This document shows positions 40,663-48,417 of a stretch of 64,000 nt of DNA, in pieces. The stretch spans positions 551,731 through 615,730 of the forward strand of contig NZ_LIPF01000007.1 in the NCBI RefSeq assembly GCF_001905385.1, read 5' to 3'. Every line of letters begins with the position of its first letter. Within the stretch, counting starts at the first letter, position 1. The position numbers were made by a program, and so were the translations under genes. The notes beneath the pieces were generated by a model. It worked only from the letters and a program-made list of their open reading frames with translations. It was not told the origin of the DNA and searched no databases. Source of the stretch: Streptomyces sp. CB02414 (GTDB lineage Bacteria > Actinomycetota > Actinomycetes > Streptomycetales > Streptomycetaceae).

Positions 40663-40672
40663 GACACGCACC

Positions 40673-41464
40673 ATGAGCACCACCGGCACCACCCCCGCTA
40701 CCGCCGGCCGGCCCGCCGAGTTCACCGGGCGGACCGCCCTGGTCACCGGCGCCGCCTCCGGCATCGGCCTGGCCACGGCCCGCCGCCTCGGCGCCGCCGG
40801 GGCGAAGGTCGTCGTCGCCGACCACAACGCGGAGGGCGCCGAGAAGGCGGCCGCCGAGCTGCGGGCCGAGGGCGTCGAGGCCGCCGCCGCCGAGCTGGAC
40901 GTCACCGTCCCCGAGTCCGTCGAGTCCGCCGTGAAGTTCGCCGTTGACACGTTCGGCACCCTGGACCTCGCCGTGAACAACGCCGGGATCGGCGGCCCCA
41001 GCGCCCCGACCGGCGAGTACGACGTGGACGCGTACCAGCGCGTCGTGCGCACCAACCTGGACGGCGTCTTCTACTCGATGCGCTACCAACTGCCCGCCAT
41101 GGAGGCGGCCGGGCAGGGCGGCGCCATCGTCAACGTCGCCTCCATCCTCGGCTCGGTCGGCTTCGCCGGCTCCCCCGCCTACGTCGCCGCCAAGCACGGC
41201 GTGGTCGGGCTGACCAAGGCCGCCGCGGCCGAGTACGCCGCCAAGGGCATCCGGGTGAACGCGGTCGGCCCGGGCTTCATCGACACCCCGCTGCTGAAGA
41301 CCATGGACGAGGCCGCCTACAACGGCCTGGTCGCCCTGCACCCGGCCGGCCGGCTCGGGCGCTCCGAGGAGGTCGCCGAGCTGATCGCCTTCCTGCTGTC
41401 GGACCGGGCGTCCTTCGTGGCCGGCAGCTACCACCTGGTCGACGGCGCCTACACCGCCGTCTGA
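40673..41464 (+). CDS. Short-chain dehydrogenase/reductase
   Basis: A 263-residue classical SDR. TGAASGIGLATA binds the cofactor, DHNAEGAEKA suggests NAD preference (Asp at the second strand end), and VNNAGIGG, the catalytic Ser (NVASILGS), YVAAKHG and GFIDTPLL follow. This is the FabG/glucose-dehydrogenase-like group. It starts ten bases after the TetR stop. With the alcohol dehydrogenase it probably handles the oxidation or reduction of a small alcohol or ketone. Confidence 0.9.
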   Translation: MSTTGTTPATAGRPAEFTGRTALVTGAASGIGLATARRLGAAGAKVVVADHNAEGAEKAAAELRAEGVEAAAAELDVTVPESVESAVKFAVDTFGTLDLAVNNAGIGGPSAPTGEYDVDAYQRVVRTNLDGVFYSMRYQLPAMEAAGQGGAIVNVASILGSVGFAGSPAYVAAKHGVVGLTKAAAAEYAAKGIRVNAVGPGFIDTPLLKTMDEAAYNGLVALHPAGRLGRSEEVAELIAFLLSDRASFVAGSYHLVDGAYTAV

Positions 41465-41507
41465 GGCCCGACACATCCACCGGGGGGACGAACAAGGGAG
41501 TTCGACC

Positions 41508-42548
41508 ATGAAGGCACTGCAGTACCGCACCATCGGGGCGCCGCCCGAGGTGGTGACGGTTCCCGACCCGGAGCCCGGCCCCGGCCAGGTGCTGCTGAAG
41601 GTCACCGCCGCCGGCGTGTGCCACTCCGACATCGCGGTGATGGGCTGGCCCGCGGAGGGCTTCCCGTACGAGCTGCCGCTGACCCTCGGCCACGAGGGTG
41701 TCGGCACGGTCGCCGCGCTCGGCGCCGGGGTGAGCGGGCTGGACGAGGGCGCCGCGGTCGCCGTCTACGGCCCCTGGGGCTGCGGCACCTGCGCCAAGTG
41801 CGCCGAGGGCAAGGAGAACTACTGCGTGCGCGCCGGCGAACTGGGCATCCACCCGCCGGGGCTCGGGCGCCCGGGGTCGATGGCCGAGTACCTGCTCGTC
41901 GACGATCCCCGGCACCTGGTACCGCTGGACGGGCTCGACCCGGTCGCGGCGGTGCCGCTGACGGACGCCGGGCTCACGCCGTACCACGCCGTCAAGCGCT
42001 CGCTGCCCAAGCTGGTCCCCGGGTCGACCGCGGTGGTCATCGGGGCCGGCGGTCTCGGGCACGTCGCCATCCAGCTGCTGCGCGCGCTGACCTCCGCCCG
42101 CGTCGTCGCCCTCGACGTCAGCGAGGACAAGCTGCGCCTGGCCCGTGAGGTGGGCGCCCACGAGACGGTGCTGTCGGACGCGAAGGCGGCGGACGCGGTG
42201 CGTGAGCTGACCGGCGGCCTCGGCGCCGAGGCCGTGTTCGACTTCGTCGGTGTGGCGCCGACGGTGAAGACGGCGGGCGCCGTCGCGGCCGTCGAGGGCG
42301 ATGTCACCCTGGTCGGCATCGGCGGCGGGTCCATCCCCGTCGGCTTCGGTCTGCTGCCGTTCGAGGTGTCGGTCAACGCGCCCTACTGGGGCAGCCGCAG
42401 CGAGCTGATCGAGGTGCTGGACCTGGCCCGCTCGGGCGCCGTGTCGGTGCACACCGAGACGTACTCCCTGGACGACGCGCCGCTCGCCTACGAGCGGCTC
42501 CACGAGGGCAAGGTCAACGGCCGCGCGGTGATCCTGCCCCACGGCTGA
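41508..42548 (+). CDS. Zinc-dependent alcohol dehydrogenase
   Basis: A 346-residue medium-chain dehydrogenase. Catalytic zinc ligands are in AGVCHSD and LGHEGVG. The structural zinc cluster is CGTCAKCAEGKENYC, and the NAD fold is VVIGAGGLGHVAIQLL. The ALDVSED acidic end of the second strand suggests NAD. ATG at 41508 has AAGGGAG upstream. It is last in the TetR-SDR-ADH set and is followed by the strong terminator at 42674. Confidence 0.92.
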   Translation: MKALQYRTIGAPPEVVTVPDPEPGPGQVLLKVTAAGVCHSDIAVMGWPAEGFPYELPLTLGHEGVGTVAALGAGVSGLDEGAAVAVYGPWGCGTCAKCAEGKENYCVRAGELGIHPPGLGRPGSMAEYLLVDDPRHLVPLDGLDPVAAVPLTDAGLTPYHAVKRSLPKLVPGSTAVVIGAGGLGHVAIQLLRALTSARVVALDVSEDKLRLAREVGAHETVLSDAKAADAVRELTGGLGAEAVFDFVGVAPTVKTAGAVAAVEGDVTLVGIGGGSIPVGFGLLPFEVSVNAPYWGSRSELIEVLDLARSGAVSVHTETYSLDDAPLAYERLHEGKVNGRAVILPHG

Positions 42549-42673
42549 CCGCCCGCCCGGCGGGGCGCGGAGCCGCGGGGACGCGACCGGTCCCCCGTTC
42601 CGGTCGGACCCCCGCGGCCCCTCGAAACTACGTGGACGGCTCGGCCGATGTGAATCGTGCCGATGCCCGCTGC

Positions 42674-42719
42674 CGGACCATCCGGACTCACCCGTGCACA
42701 GATGAGTCCGGATGGTCCG
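42674..42719. terminator. Strong hairpin terminator with T run
   Basis: A 17-base perfect stem, CGGACCATCCGGACTCA with TGAGTCCGGATGGTCCG, has a 12-base loop and is followed by TTTT on the forward strand. It ends the TetR-SDR-ADH unit. On the reverse strand it overlaps the last codons and stop of the PucR gene. Confidence 0.92.
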
Positions 42720-44226
42720 TTTTCATCCCCTGCAGTTGCAGTGCGGGCTGGTCCAGGTCCCCGGCCACCAGGTGGGCGAGCACGACCTCGTACAGGTCGC
42801 TGCCGGCGGCGAGCAGCTGGCGTTCCAGGACGGGCTCGGCACTGCGGACGTGCTCGCGCACCGTCTGCGCGTGCACACCGAGCGCCTGGGCGGCCCGCTC
42901 GGCGTTGCCGCCGGCGGCGATCCAGGTGCGCAGCGTGCGCCGCAGGTCCCGGGCGTCGGACTCCAGGCGGCCCAGCAGGTCCCCGGCCCAGGCGCGCAGC
43001 GCGGGCCCGGCCAGCAGGTCGGTGAGACGGGCGGGGCCGGGCCGACCCGCGCCGGCGTCGGCGGCGTGCTGGTCGAGGCCGGCCTGTGCGTTCACAGCGA
43101 GGTGGACGGCCGCGCGGACCGCCAGGTCGGCGAAGTCCGTGCGCAGCAGCCCCTCGACCCGGTCCATCCGGGCGCGGACCGTGTTGCGGCTGACGCCGAG
43201 GATCTTGGCGGTGTTGACGGCGGTGAACTCCAGGCCGAGCCGGGTGGTGGCCAGCAGTTCGGCGCGGGTGTGGTGCGGGAGCGCGTCGAGGGGGCGCAGC
43301 AGGTGGGCCGTCCAGCCGTACAGGGCCGCCGGGTCCATGAGGCGTTCCGGGCGGGTGCGCTCGGCGTACACGGCCGCCTGCCGGGGCCGGTAGCGGGCGA
43401 CGGCCAGGGCGCTGACGGCCTGTCCGTACGCCGTGGCGGTGCGGGCGAGGCTCTGCCGTGCGCTGCCGCCGAGGAAGACGCCGGGGAGACGGCCGACGAG
43501 CGAGCGCAGCTCCCGCCCGGCCGCGTCGCGGGGCGCCAGCACGATCACGTGGCCGTCCATCGCCGGGCACCGCACGACCAGCGCCCGGTCCCCGGTCGCC
43601 GACAGGCACTCCTCGGCGAGCCGGTCGCGCTCCCCCGCCGCGCACTCCACGACGTACACGCACGCCGTGTCGGTGTCGAGGAGTCCCGGCCAGAGTCCGG
43701 CGGCCACGCGGCGGGCGGAGACGGTGTCCTCCACCATCAGCAGTTGCAGGATGGCCAGGCGCAGGTCGGAGGTGGCGCGGCGCAGCCGGTGTCCGGCGGC
43801 GGTCGACTCGTGTCCGGCCAGAAGCAGTTCCAGCACCTGGGCGGTGTGCGTGACGATGTCGGAGGCACGGCGGTCGAAAGGGGTCTCGCGGGTCACCACG
43901 AGGACGGCGGCCGGCCCCGGGTGGACCCGTTCCACGCGGACGAGCCGCAGATGGCGGCCGCGGTCCTCCAGGGCGGCGGTGGCGATCCGGCCCGAGGTGA
44001 TGTCGGCCACCAGCGACTCGTCCGGTGCGGTGCGGGTGCCGGCCAGCAGGCGGCCGGTGCCGTCCTGCAGCGACACGGCCGCGTGCGCGGCCGAGGCGAG
44101 CCAGGTCACCACCTTGTGCACGTCGCGTCCGGCGGGCCGCAGGTGGTCGAGCAGTTCCTCCGCCCAGTCGGCGTGTGCCCCGGCTCCCGCTTCCCGCTGC
44201 CGCGTTCCTTCCTCTCGGCCCGCCAC
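42688..44226 (-). CDS. PucR-family transcriptional regulator
   Basis: A 512-residue regulator. The N-terminal half carries a sensor-like region (HKVVTWLASAAHAAVSLQDG), the middle a GGDEF-like PucR domain (LWPGLLDTDTACVYVVECAA), and the C-terminus two helix-turn-helix elements. The first is NTAKILGVSRNTVRARMDRV and the second GNAERAAQALGVHAQTVREH. The second is unusual for the family, which normally has one PucR-type HTH. The GTG at 44226 was chosen because the upstream frame lacks coding character. It is convergent with the alcohol dehydrogenase, and its last codons lie in the shared hairpin. Confidence 0.88.
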   Translation of the reverse strand: MAGREEGTRQREAGAGAHADWAEELLDHLRPAGRDVHKVVTWLASAAHAAVSLQDGTGRLLAGTRTAPDESLVADITSGRIATAALEDRGRHLRLVRVERVHPGPAAVLVVTRETPFDRRASDIVTHTAQVLELLLAGHESTAAGHRLRRATSDLRLAILQLLMVEDTVSARRVAAGLWPGLLDTDTACVYVVECAAGERDRLAEECLSATGDRALVVRCPAMDGHVIVLAPRDAAGRELRSLVGRLPGVFLGGSARQSLARTATAYGQAVSALAVARYRPRQAAVYAERTRPERLMDPAALYGWTAHLLRPLDALPHHTRAELLATTRLGLEFTAVNTAKILGVSRNTVRARMDRVEGLLRTDFADLAVRAAVHLAVNAQAGLDQHAADAGAGRPGPARLTDLLAGPALRAWAGDLLGRLESDARDLRRTLRTWIAAGGNAERAAQALGVHAQTVREHVRSAEPVLERQLLAAGSDLYEVVLAHLVAGDLDQPALQLQGMKTDHPDSSVHG

Positions 44227-44361
44227 GTCGGTCTTCCCATCTTCCTCGCCTCGCCCCCCGGCCCAGATGCGGACGGTACCGCACCGCCCGGGCGCGGGCG
44301 GCCTCCGTGCCGTCGACCGGGCCTGGCGGTCCGCGCGTGCCTGCGGGCATAAGCTCGGTGA

Positions 44362-44982
44362 ATGGCGAAGTACTTCGACGTGCACCCCGACAACCCCCAG
44401 CCGCGCAGCATCGCGCAGGTCGCCGACAGCGTCCGGTCCGGCGCGCTGATCGCGTACCCCACCGACTCCTGCTACGCGCTCGGCTGCCGGCTGGGCAGCC
44501 GTGACGGCACCGAGCGCATCCGGTCGATCCGGCAGCTGGACAACCGGCACCACTTCACGCTGGTCTGCCAGGACTTCGCGCAGCTCGGCCAGTTCGTGCA
44601 GATCGACAACGACGTGTTCCGGGCGATCAAGGCGTCCACGCCCGGCAGCTACACCTTCATCCTGCCCGCGACGCGGGAGGTGCCGCGCATGCTCCAGCAC
44701 CCGAAGAAGAAGACCGTGGGCGTGCGCATCCCCGACCACGTCGTCACCCAGTCCCTGCTCGCCGAGCTCGGTGAGCCGCTGCTGTCCAGCACCCTGCTGC
44801 TGCCCGGCGAGGACGAGCCGATGACGCAGGGCTGGGAGATCAAGGACCGGCTCGACCACGTCCTGGACGCGGTGATCGACTCGGGCGACTGCGGCACCGA
44901 GCCGACCACGGTCGTCGACTTCTCCGGCGGTGAGGCGGAGATCGTGCGGCGGGGCGCGGGCGACACGGCCCGGTTCGAATAG
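44362..44982 (+). CDS. YrdC/Sua5/YciO-family protein
   Basis: A 206-residue protein of the L-threonylcarbamoyladenylate synthase superfamily. The N-terminus IAQVADSVRSGALIAYPTDS, followed by CYALGCRLG, is the YrdC signature. The RQLDNRHHFTLVCQDFAQLG segment and the VGVRIPDH loop favour the YciO subgroup, whose role outside tRNA threonylcarbamoylation is unclear. It is divergent from PucR. The ATG at 44362 lacks a strong ribosome site. Confidence 0.88.
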   Translation: MAKYFDVHPDNPQPRSIAQVADSVRSGALIAYPTDSCYALGCRLGSRDGTERIRSIRQLDNRHHFTLVCQDFAQLGQFVQIDNDVFRAIKASTPGSYTFILPATREVPRMLQHPKKKTVGVRIPDHVVTQSLLAELGEPLLSSTLLLPGEDEPMTQGWEIKDRLDHVLDAVIDSGDCGTEPTTVVDFSGGEAEIVRRGAGDTARFE

Positions 44983-45020
44983 CGGATCGCCCGCGAGCAC
45001 CCGAAAGAGAGGCAGGCCGG

Positions 45021-45479
45021 CACGCCTTCGGGCTGCGCCCGCGGCTGCGGGAGATGGCCGACCGGCTGGCCGGCTCCGGGTACACCGTCCTGGTGCCGAA
45101 CGTCTTCCACCGGAACGGGCGGGCCCCGGTCGCGGAGCTGCCGGAGTTCATCGACCCGGCGGCGGACGGCCCGGTCGCGCTGGCGGCCGGTTTCCACGGC
45201 GCCGACCTGGCCACCGAGGCACCGGACGGCCCGCACCTGGTGGCCGGCCGGATCACCGCCGAGCTGTACTTCGGCCACGCCGACCAGGACCCGGGCCTGC
45301 CCGCCGAGCAGCAGGAGCGCCTGACGGCGGCCCTGGCCGGGGCCGGCGTCCGGCACCGCTGCGAGGTGTACGAGGGCGCGGCCCACGGCTACACGCAGGC
45401 CGACACCGCGGCGTACGGCCCGGAGGCGACCGAGCGGCACTGGGCGGCGCTGCTCGACCTGCTCGAGCGCACGTTCTGA
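45021..45479 (+). pseudogene. Dienelactone hydrolase family remnant
   Basis: The reading frame shows clear dienelactone hydrolase (DLH) similarity but is broken. It starts inside the family at HAFGLRPRLREMADRLAGSG, without the first 25-30 residues and without a sensible start. It runs through VPNVFHRNGRAPVAELPEF, then jumps from IDPA to ADGPVALAAGFHG, losing about 60 residues. The lost part includes the nucleophile elbow (GxCxGG). It continues normally through AELYFGHADQDPGLP, the Asp and His of the triad (YEGAAHGYTQADTAAY), to a stop. ATG at 45054 would give 141 residues. It cannot be catalytic. Confidence 0.75.
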
Positions 45480-45723
45480 CCCGGGCGCCATCCCGGAGCC
45501 CACCTCTCTCCGCTCGACCTGCCGCTCGCGGTCCTCGGGCACGCGCCCGGCCCCGGCGGCCAGGGCGGTATGGACGTCGTGCCCGCCGCAGGGGCACGCC
45601 CGCGACGTGCGCGGTCCCGGTGTCGTAGGCGCCGGCTCCGGATGCGGCCCGCACGACCTCGGTCCGTCGCGCCCCACGAGTCGCGCGCGATGCCGACGAC
45701 TTCCCCGGCGTCGGCCCGCGTGG
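45480..45723. other. Intergenic region, probably degraded
   Basis: About 240 bases lie between the DLH remnant and the TauD gene (convergent). On the reverse strand, one frame reads ADAGEVVGIARDSWGAT and, after a frame change near 45665, EVVRAASGAGAYDTGTAHV. This could be a frameshifted gene fragment. No intact gene. Confidence 0.35.
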
Positions 45724-46701
45724 TCACCAGCGGCCGGGCTCGCTGCCGACGACGGCCTCGGAGCGGGAGCCGTCGACGCCGGCCGGCACGTCCCCGGCGA
45801 GCATCACGCGGTGCATGGTCCGCGGGTGGTCGAGGTGCGCGTTGTCGCTCGGGGCGAGGTGGACGGTGGCCCGGTTGTCCCAGAAGGCGACGCTGCCCGG
45901 CTCCCAGCGGAAGCGGACGGTGTACTCGGGCCGGGTGGCCTGCTCCAGCAGCAGTTCCAGGACCGCCGCGCTCTCGGGGCGGGTCAGGCCGGCGATCTGC
46001 TCGACGTAGTAGCCGTTGACGAACAGCACCCGCTCCCCCGTCTCCGGGTGGACGCGGACCAGCGGGTGCAGGGTCGCCGTCTGGTGGTCCAGCAGGTGCC
46101 GGACGTAGGCGTCGTCGCCCGGCCTGGGCTGGTAGCCGACGCCGAGCCGGTGCTCGGCGCGCAGTCCGTCGGCGAAGGCGCGCATGGGCGCGGAGAGTCC
46201 GGCGTAGGCGGCGGCGAGGTTCGACCAGGTGGTGTCGCCGCCGTACGGCGGGACCGTCTCGGCGCGCAGGATCGTGAAGGCCGGCGGGTCGACCCGGGCG
46301 CCGTGGTCGCAGTGCCAGCCGCGCAGCAGGGTGTGGCGCCGGCGCCGCAGCCACTCGTCGTGCTCCATGCCGAAGCGTCCGCCCAGCTCCAGCCGGTCGG
46401 CGGTCGTCTCGATCTCCGGGTGGCCGGCCGGCGACGCCTTGCCGCGCCGGGGCAGCACCACCGGCTCGCCGAAGAGCCGGGCGAACGCGACGTGTCCGGC
46501 GTGGTCGAGGCGCTGGCCGCGGAAGAACACCACCTTCCAGCGCAGTACCGCCGCCCGGACCGCCGCGGCCTGCGCCGCGTCGAGGCCGTCCGCCAGGTCG
46601 ACGCCGTGGATCTCGGCGCCGATGTGTCCGGCGGCAGGTGCCACCTCGATGCCGGCCGCGTCCGCCGCCGTACGTGCCGCCGCTGCCCTGTCCGTCGTCA
46701 T
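45724..46701 (-). CDS. TauD/TfdA-family 2-oxoglutarate/Fe(II) dioxygenase
   Basis: A 325-residue enzyme. The iron ligands are HxD in RGWHCDHGARVDPP and the distal His in HPRTMHRVMLAG. The N-terminus AEIHGVDLADGLDAAQAAAV and the VVFFRGQRLDHAGHVAFARL segment match TauD. Family members hydroxylate taurine, alkyl sulfates or other sulfonates, or act in secondary metabolism. ATG at 46701. It is divergent from an aldo/keto reductase, 165 bases away. Confidence 0.9.
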   Translation of the reverse strand: MTTDRAAAARTAADAAGIEVAPAAGHIGAEIHGVDLADGLDAAQAAAVRAAVLRWKVVFFRGQRLDHAGHVAFARLFGEPVVLPRRGKASPAGHPEIETTADRLELGGRFGMEHDEWLRRRRHTLLRGWHCDHGARVDPPAFTILRAETVPPYGGDTTWSNLAAAYAGLSAPMRAFADGLRAEHRLGVGYQPRPGDDAYVRHLLDHQTATLHPLVRVHPETGERVLFVNGYYVEQIAGLTRPESAAVLELLLEQATRPEYTVRFRWEPGSVAFWDNRATVHLAPSDNAHLDHPRTMHRVMLAGDVPAGVDGSRSEAVVGSEPGRW

Positions 46702-46866
46702 GCGCACTCCCGTGGTCGGTCTCGGTCGTCCGTTCGGGCTCCAGGGAGATCGTGGCAGACGGGCGGGCGGCACCCGCCCCGTACCGTCCGGTTGATCACC
46801 GCCGGCCGGGTGGGCGAGGCTGGACGGACAGCACCCCGCAGCGCACGTTCGAGGGAAGGTCCCACG

Positions 46867-47697
46867 GTGATCAGCATCCCGGCACACACGCTCAACGACG
46901 GCACCGCGCTCCCGGCGCTGGGGCTCGGCACCTGGCCGATGACGGACGACGAGGCCCGGCGGGCGGTCCGGGAGGCCCTGGAGACGGGCTACCGCCTGAT
47001 CGACACGGCGGCCAACTACCGCAACGAGACGGGCGTCGGCCGCGGAGTGGCCGACAGCGGCGTCCCGCGCGAGGAGATCGTGGTGACGACCAAGCTGCCG
47101 GGCCGCCACCACGGCTACGAGGAGACGCTGGCCTCCTTCGAGGAGTCCCGCGCCCGGCTGGGCCTGGAGTACGTCGACCTGTACCTGATCCACTGGCCGC
47201 TGCCCCGGGTCGACAAGTACGCCGACTCCTGGAAGGCCATGGTCAAGCTGCGCGACGACGGCCTGGTGCGCTCGATCGGCGTCTCCAACTTCACCGCCGG
47301 GCACATCGAGCGGCTGGAGAAGGAGACCGGCGTGCTGCCCTCGGTCAACCAGATCGAGCTGCACCCGCTCTTCCCGCAGGAGGAGCTGCGCGCCTTCCAC
47401 GAGCGCAAGGGCATCCGCACCGAGAGCTGGAGCCCGCTGGGCCGCGGCAGCGACCTGCTGGCCGACCCGGCCGTCGCCGCGGTCGCCGGCGCGCACGGCG
47501 TGACGCCCGCCCAGGCGGTCCTGCGCTGGCACACGCAGCTCGGCGCGGTTCCCATCCCCAAGTCCGCCGACCCCGCCCGGCAGCGGGCCAACCTGGACGT
47601 CTTCGGTTTCGCACTGGACGACGCGCAGATGCGCACGGTCCCGGACCGGGCGCACCGCCGGATCGGCGGCGACCCGGAAGCGCACGAGGAGTTCTGA
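46867..47697 (+). CDS. Aldo/keto reductase
   Basis: A 276-residue AKR with the full tetrad: Asp in RLIDTAANY with Tyr following, Lys in VVTTKLPG and His in YLIHWPLPR. The GVSNFTAGHIERL and SVNQIELHPLFPQ segments and the C-terminal VPIPKSADPARQRANLDVF cofactor loop show NADPH dependence. It belongs to the AKR5 (2,5-diketogluconate reductase-like) group. GTG at 46867 has GGGAAGG upstream. Confidence 0.92.
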   Translation: MISIPAHTLNDGTALPALGLGTWPMTDDEARRAVREALETGYRLIDTAANYRNETGVGRGVADSGVPREEIVVTTKLPGRHHGYEETLASFEESRARLGLEYVDLYLIHWPLPRVDKYADSWKAMVKLRDDGLVRSIGVSNFTAGHIERLEKETGVLPSVNQIELHPLFPQEELRAFHERKGIRTESWSPLGRGSDLLADPAVAAVAGAHGVTPAQAVLRWHTQLGAVPIPKSADPARQRANLDVFGFALDDAQMRTVPDRAHRRIGGDPEAHEEF

Positions 47698-47748
47698 ACC
47701 GGGGTACCCGGCTCCGGTCGGCGTAGGTCTTCCGGGAAGGAGCCGCAG

Positions 47749-48369
47749 GTGGGCGAGGGCGACGGGCTGCGGGAGTACCGCGGCAGGCGTGACTTCGGCA
47801 GGACCGGCGAACCGGCGGGGCACGGGGCGTCCGCGCGGGGCGGCGAGCCCCGGTTCGTGGTGCAGATCCACGACGCGAGCACCCTGCACTTCGACTTCCG
47901 GCTCCAGGTCGCGGACGTGCTCAGGTCCTGGTCCGTGCCGAAGGGGCCGTCGGCGGACCCGGGCGACAAGCGGCTGGCCGTGCCCACGGAGGACCATCCG
48001 CTGGAGTACGAGGAGTTCGAGGGCGTGATCCCCGCGGGCGAGTACGGGGGCGGCACGGTCATCGTCTGGGACCGCGGCACCTACGAGCCGCTGAGCCACG
48101 ACCGCCGGGGACGGCGGGTCGACTTCGGCGAGTCGCTGGCGCACGGCCACGCCAGGTTCCGGCTGCGCGGCGCGAAGCTGCGCGGGGAGTACGCGCTGAC
48201 CCGGTTCCGCGGCGGGCGGGACGGCGAAGAGGAGGAGGCGTGGCTGCTCGTACGGACGGCCACCGGCGGGGCGTCGCGCGGGCGGGGCACTCCGGATCCC
48301 CGGCGGGCGCGGTCGGCGCGGACCGGCCGGACGCTCGCCCGGGTCGCCGCGGAGGACGGCGGAAAGTAG
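47749..48369 (+). CDS. LigD 3'-phosphoesterase domain protein (stand-alone)
   Basis: A 206-residue protein equal to the phosphoesterase (PE) module of bacterial LigD. The catalytic region is VVQIHDASTLHFDFRLQV, followed by SWSVPKGPSADPGDKRLAV, HPLEYEEFEGVIPAGEYGGG and the WDRGTYEP strand. PE domains trim 3'-ribonucleotides and phosphates at breaks during end joining. It opens with LREYRGRRDFGRTGEP, as in LigD. The C-terminal 30 residues are basic and disordered. GTG at 47749, with GGAAGGAG upstream. A separate ATP-dependent ligase lies at 54.1 kb. Confidence 0.92.
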   Translation: MGEGDGLREYRGRRDFGRTGEPAGHGASARGGEPRFVVQIHDASTLHFDFRLQVADVLRSWSVPKGPSADPGDKRLAVPTEDHPLEYEEFEGVIPAGEYGGGTVIVWDRGTYEPLSHDRRGRRVDFGESLAHGHARFRLRGAKLRGEYALTRFRGGRDGEEEEAWLLVRTATGGASRGRGTPDPRRARSARTGRTLARVAAEDGGK

Positions 48370-48417
48370 CGGGTGGTGCCGTCGTTCCCGTCCCGGGGCG
48401 GTGGTCCGTCCGTGGTT

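Noticed and set aside
45054..45479. Intact small hydrolase of 141 residues
   Set aside because: It lacks the nucleophile segment and N-terminal strands of the dienelactone hydrolase fold, so it is treated as a remnant.
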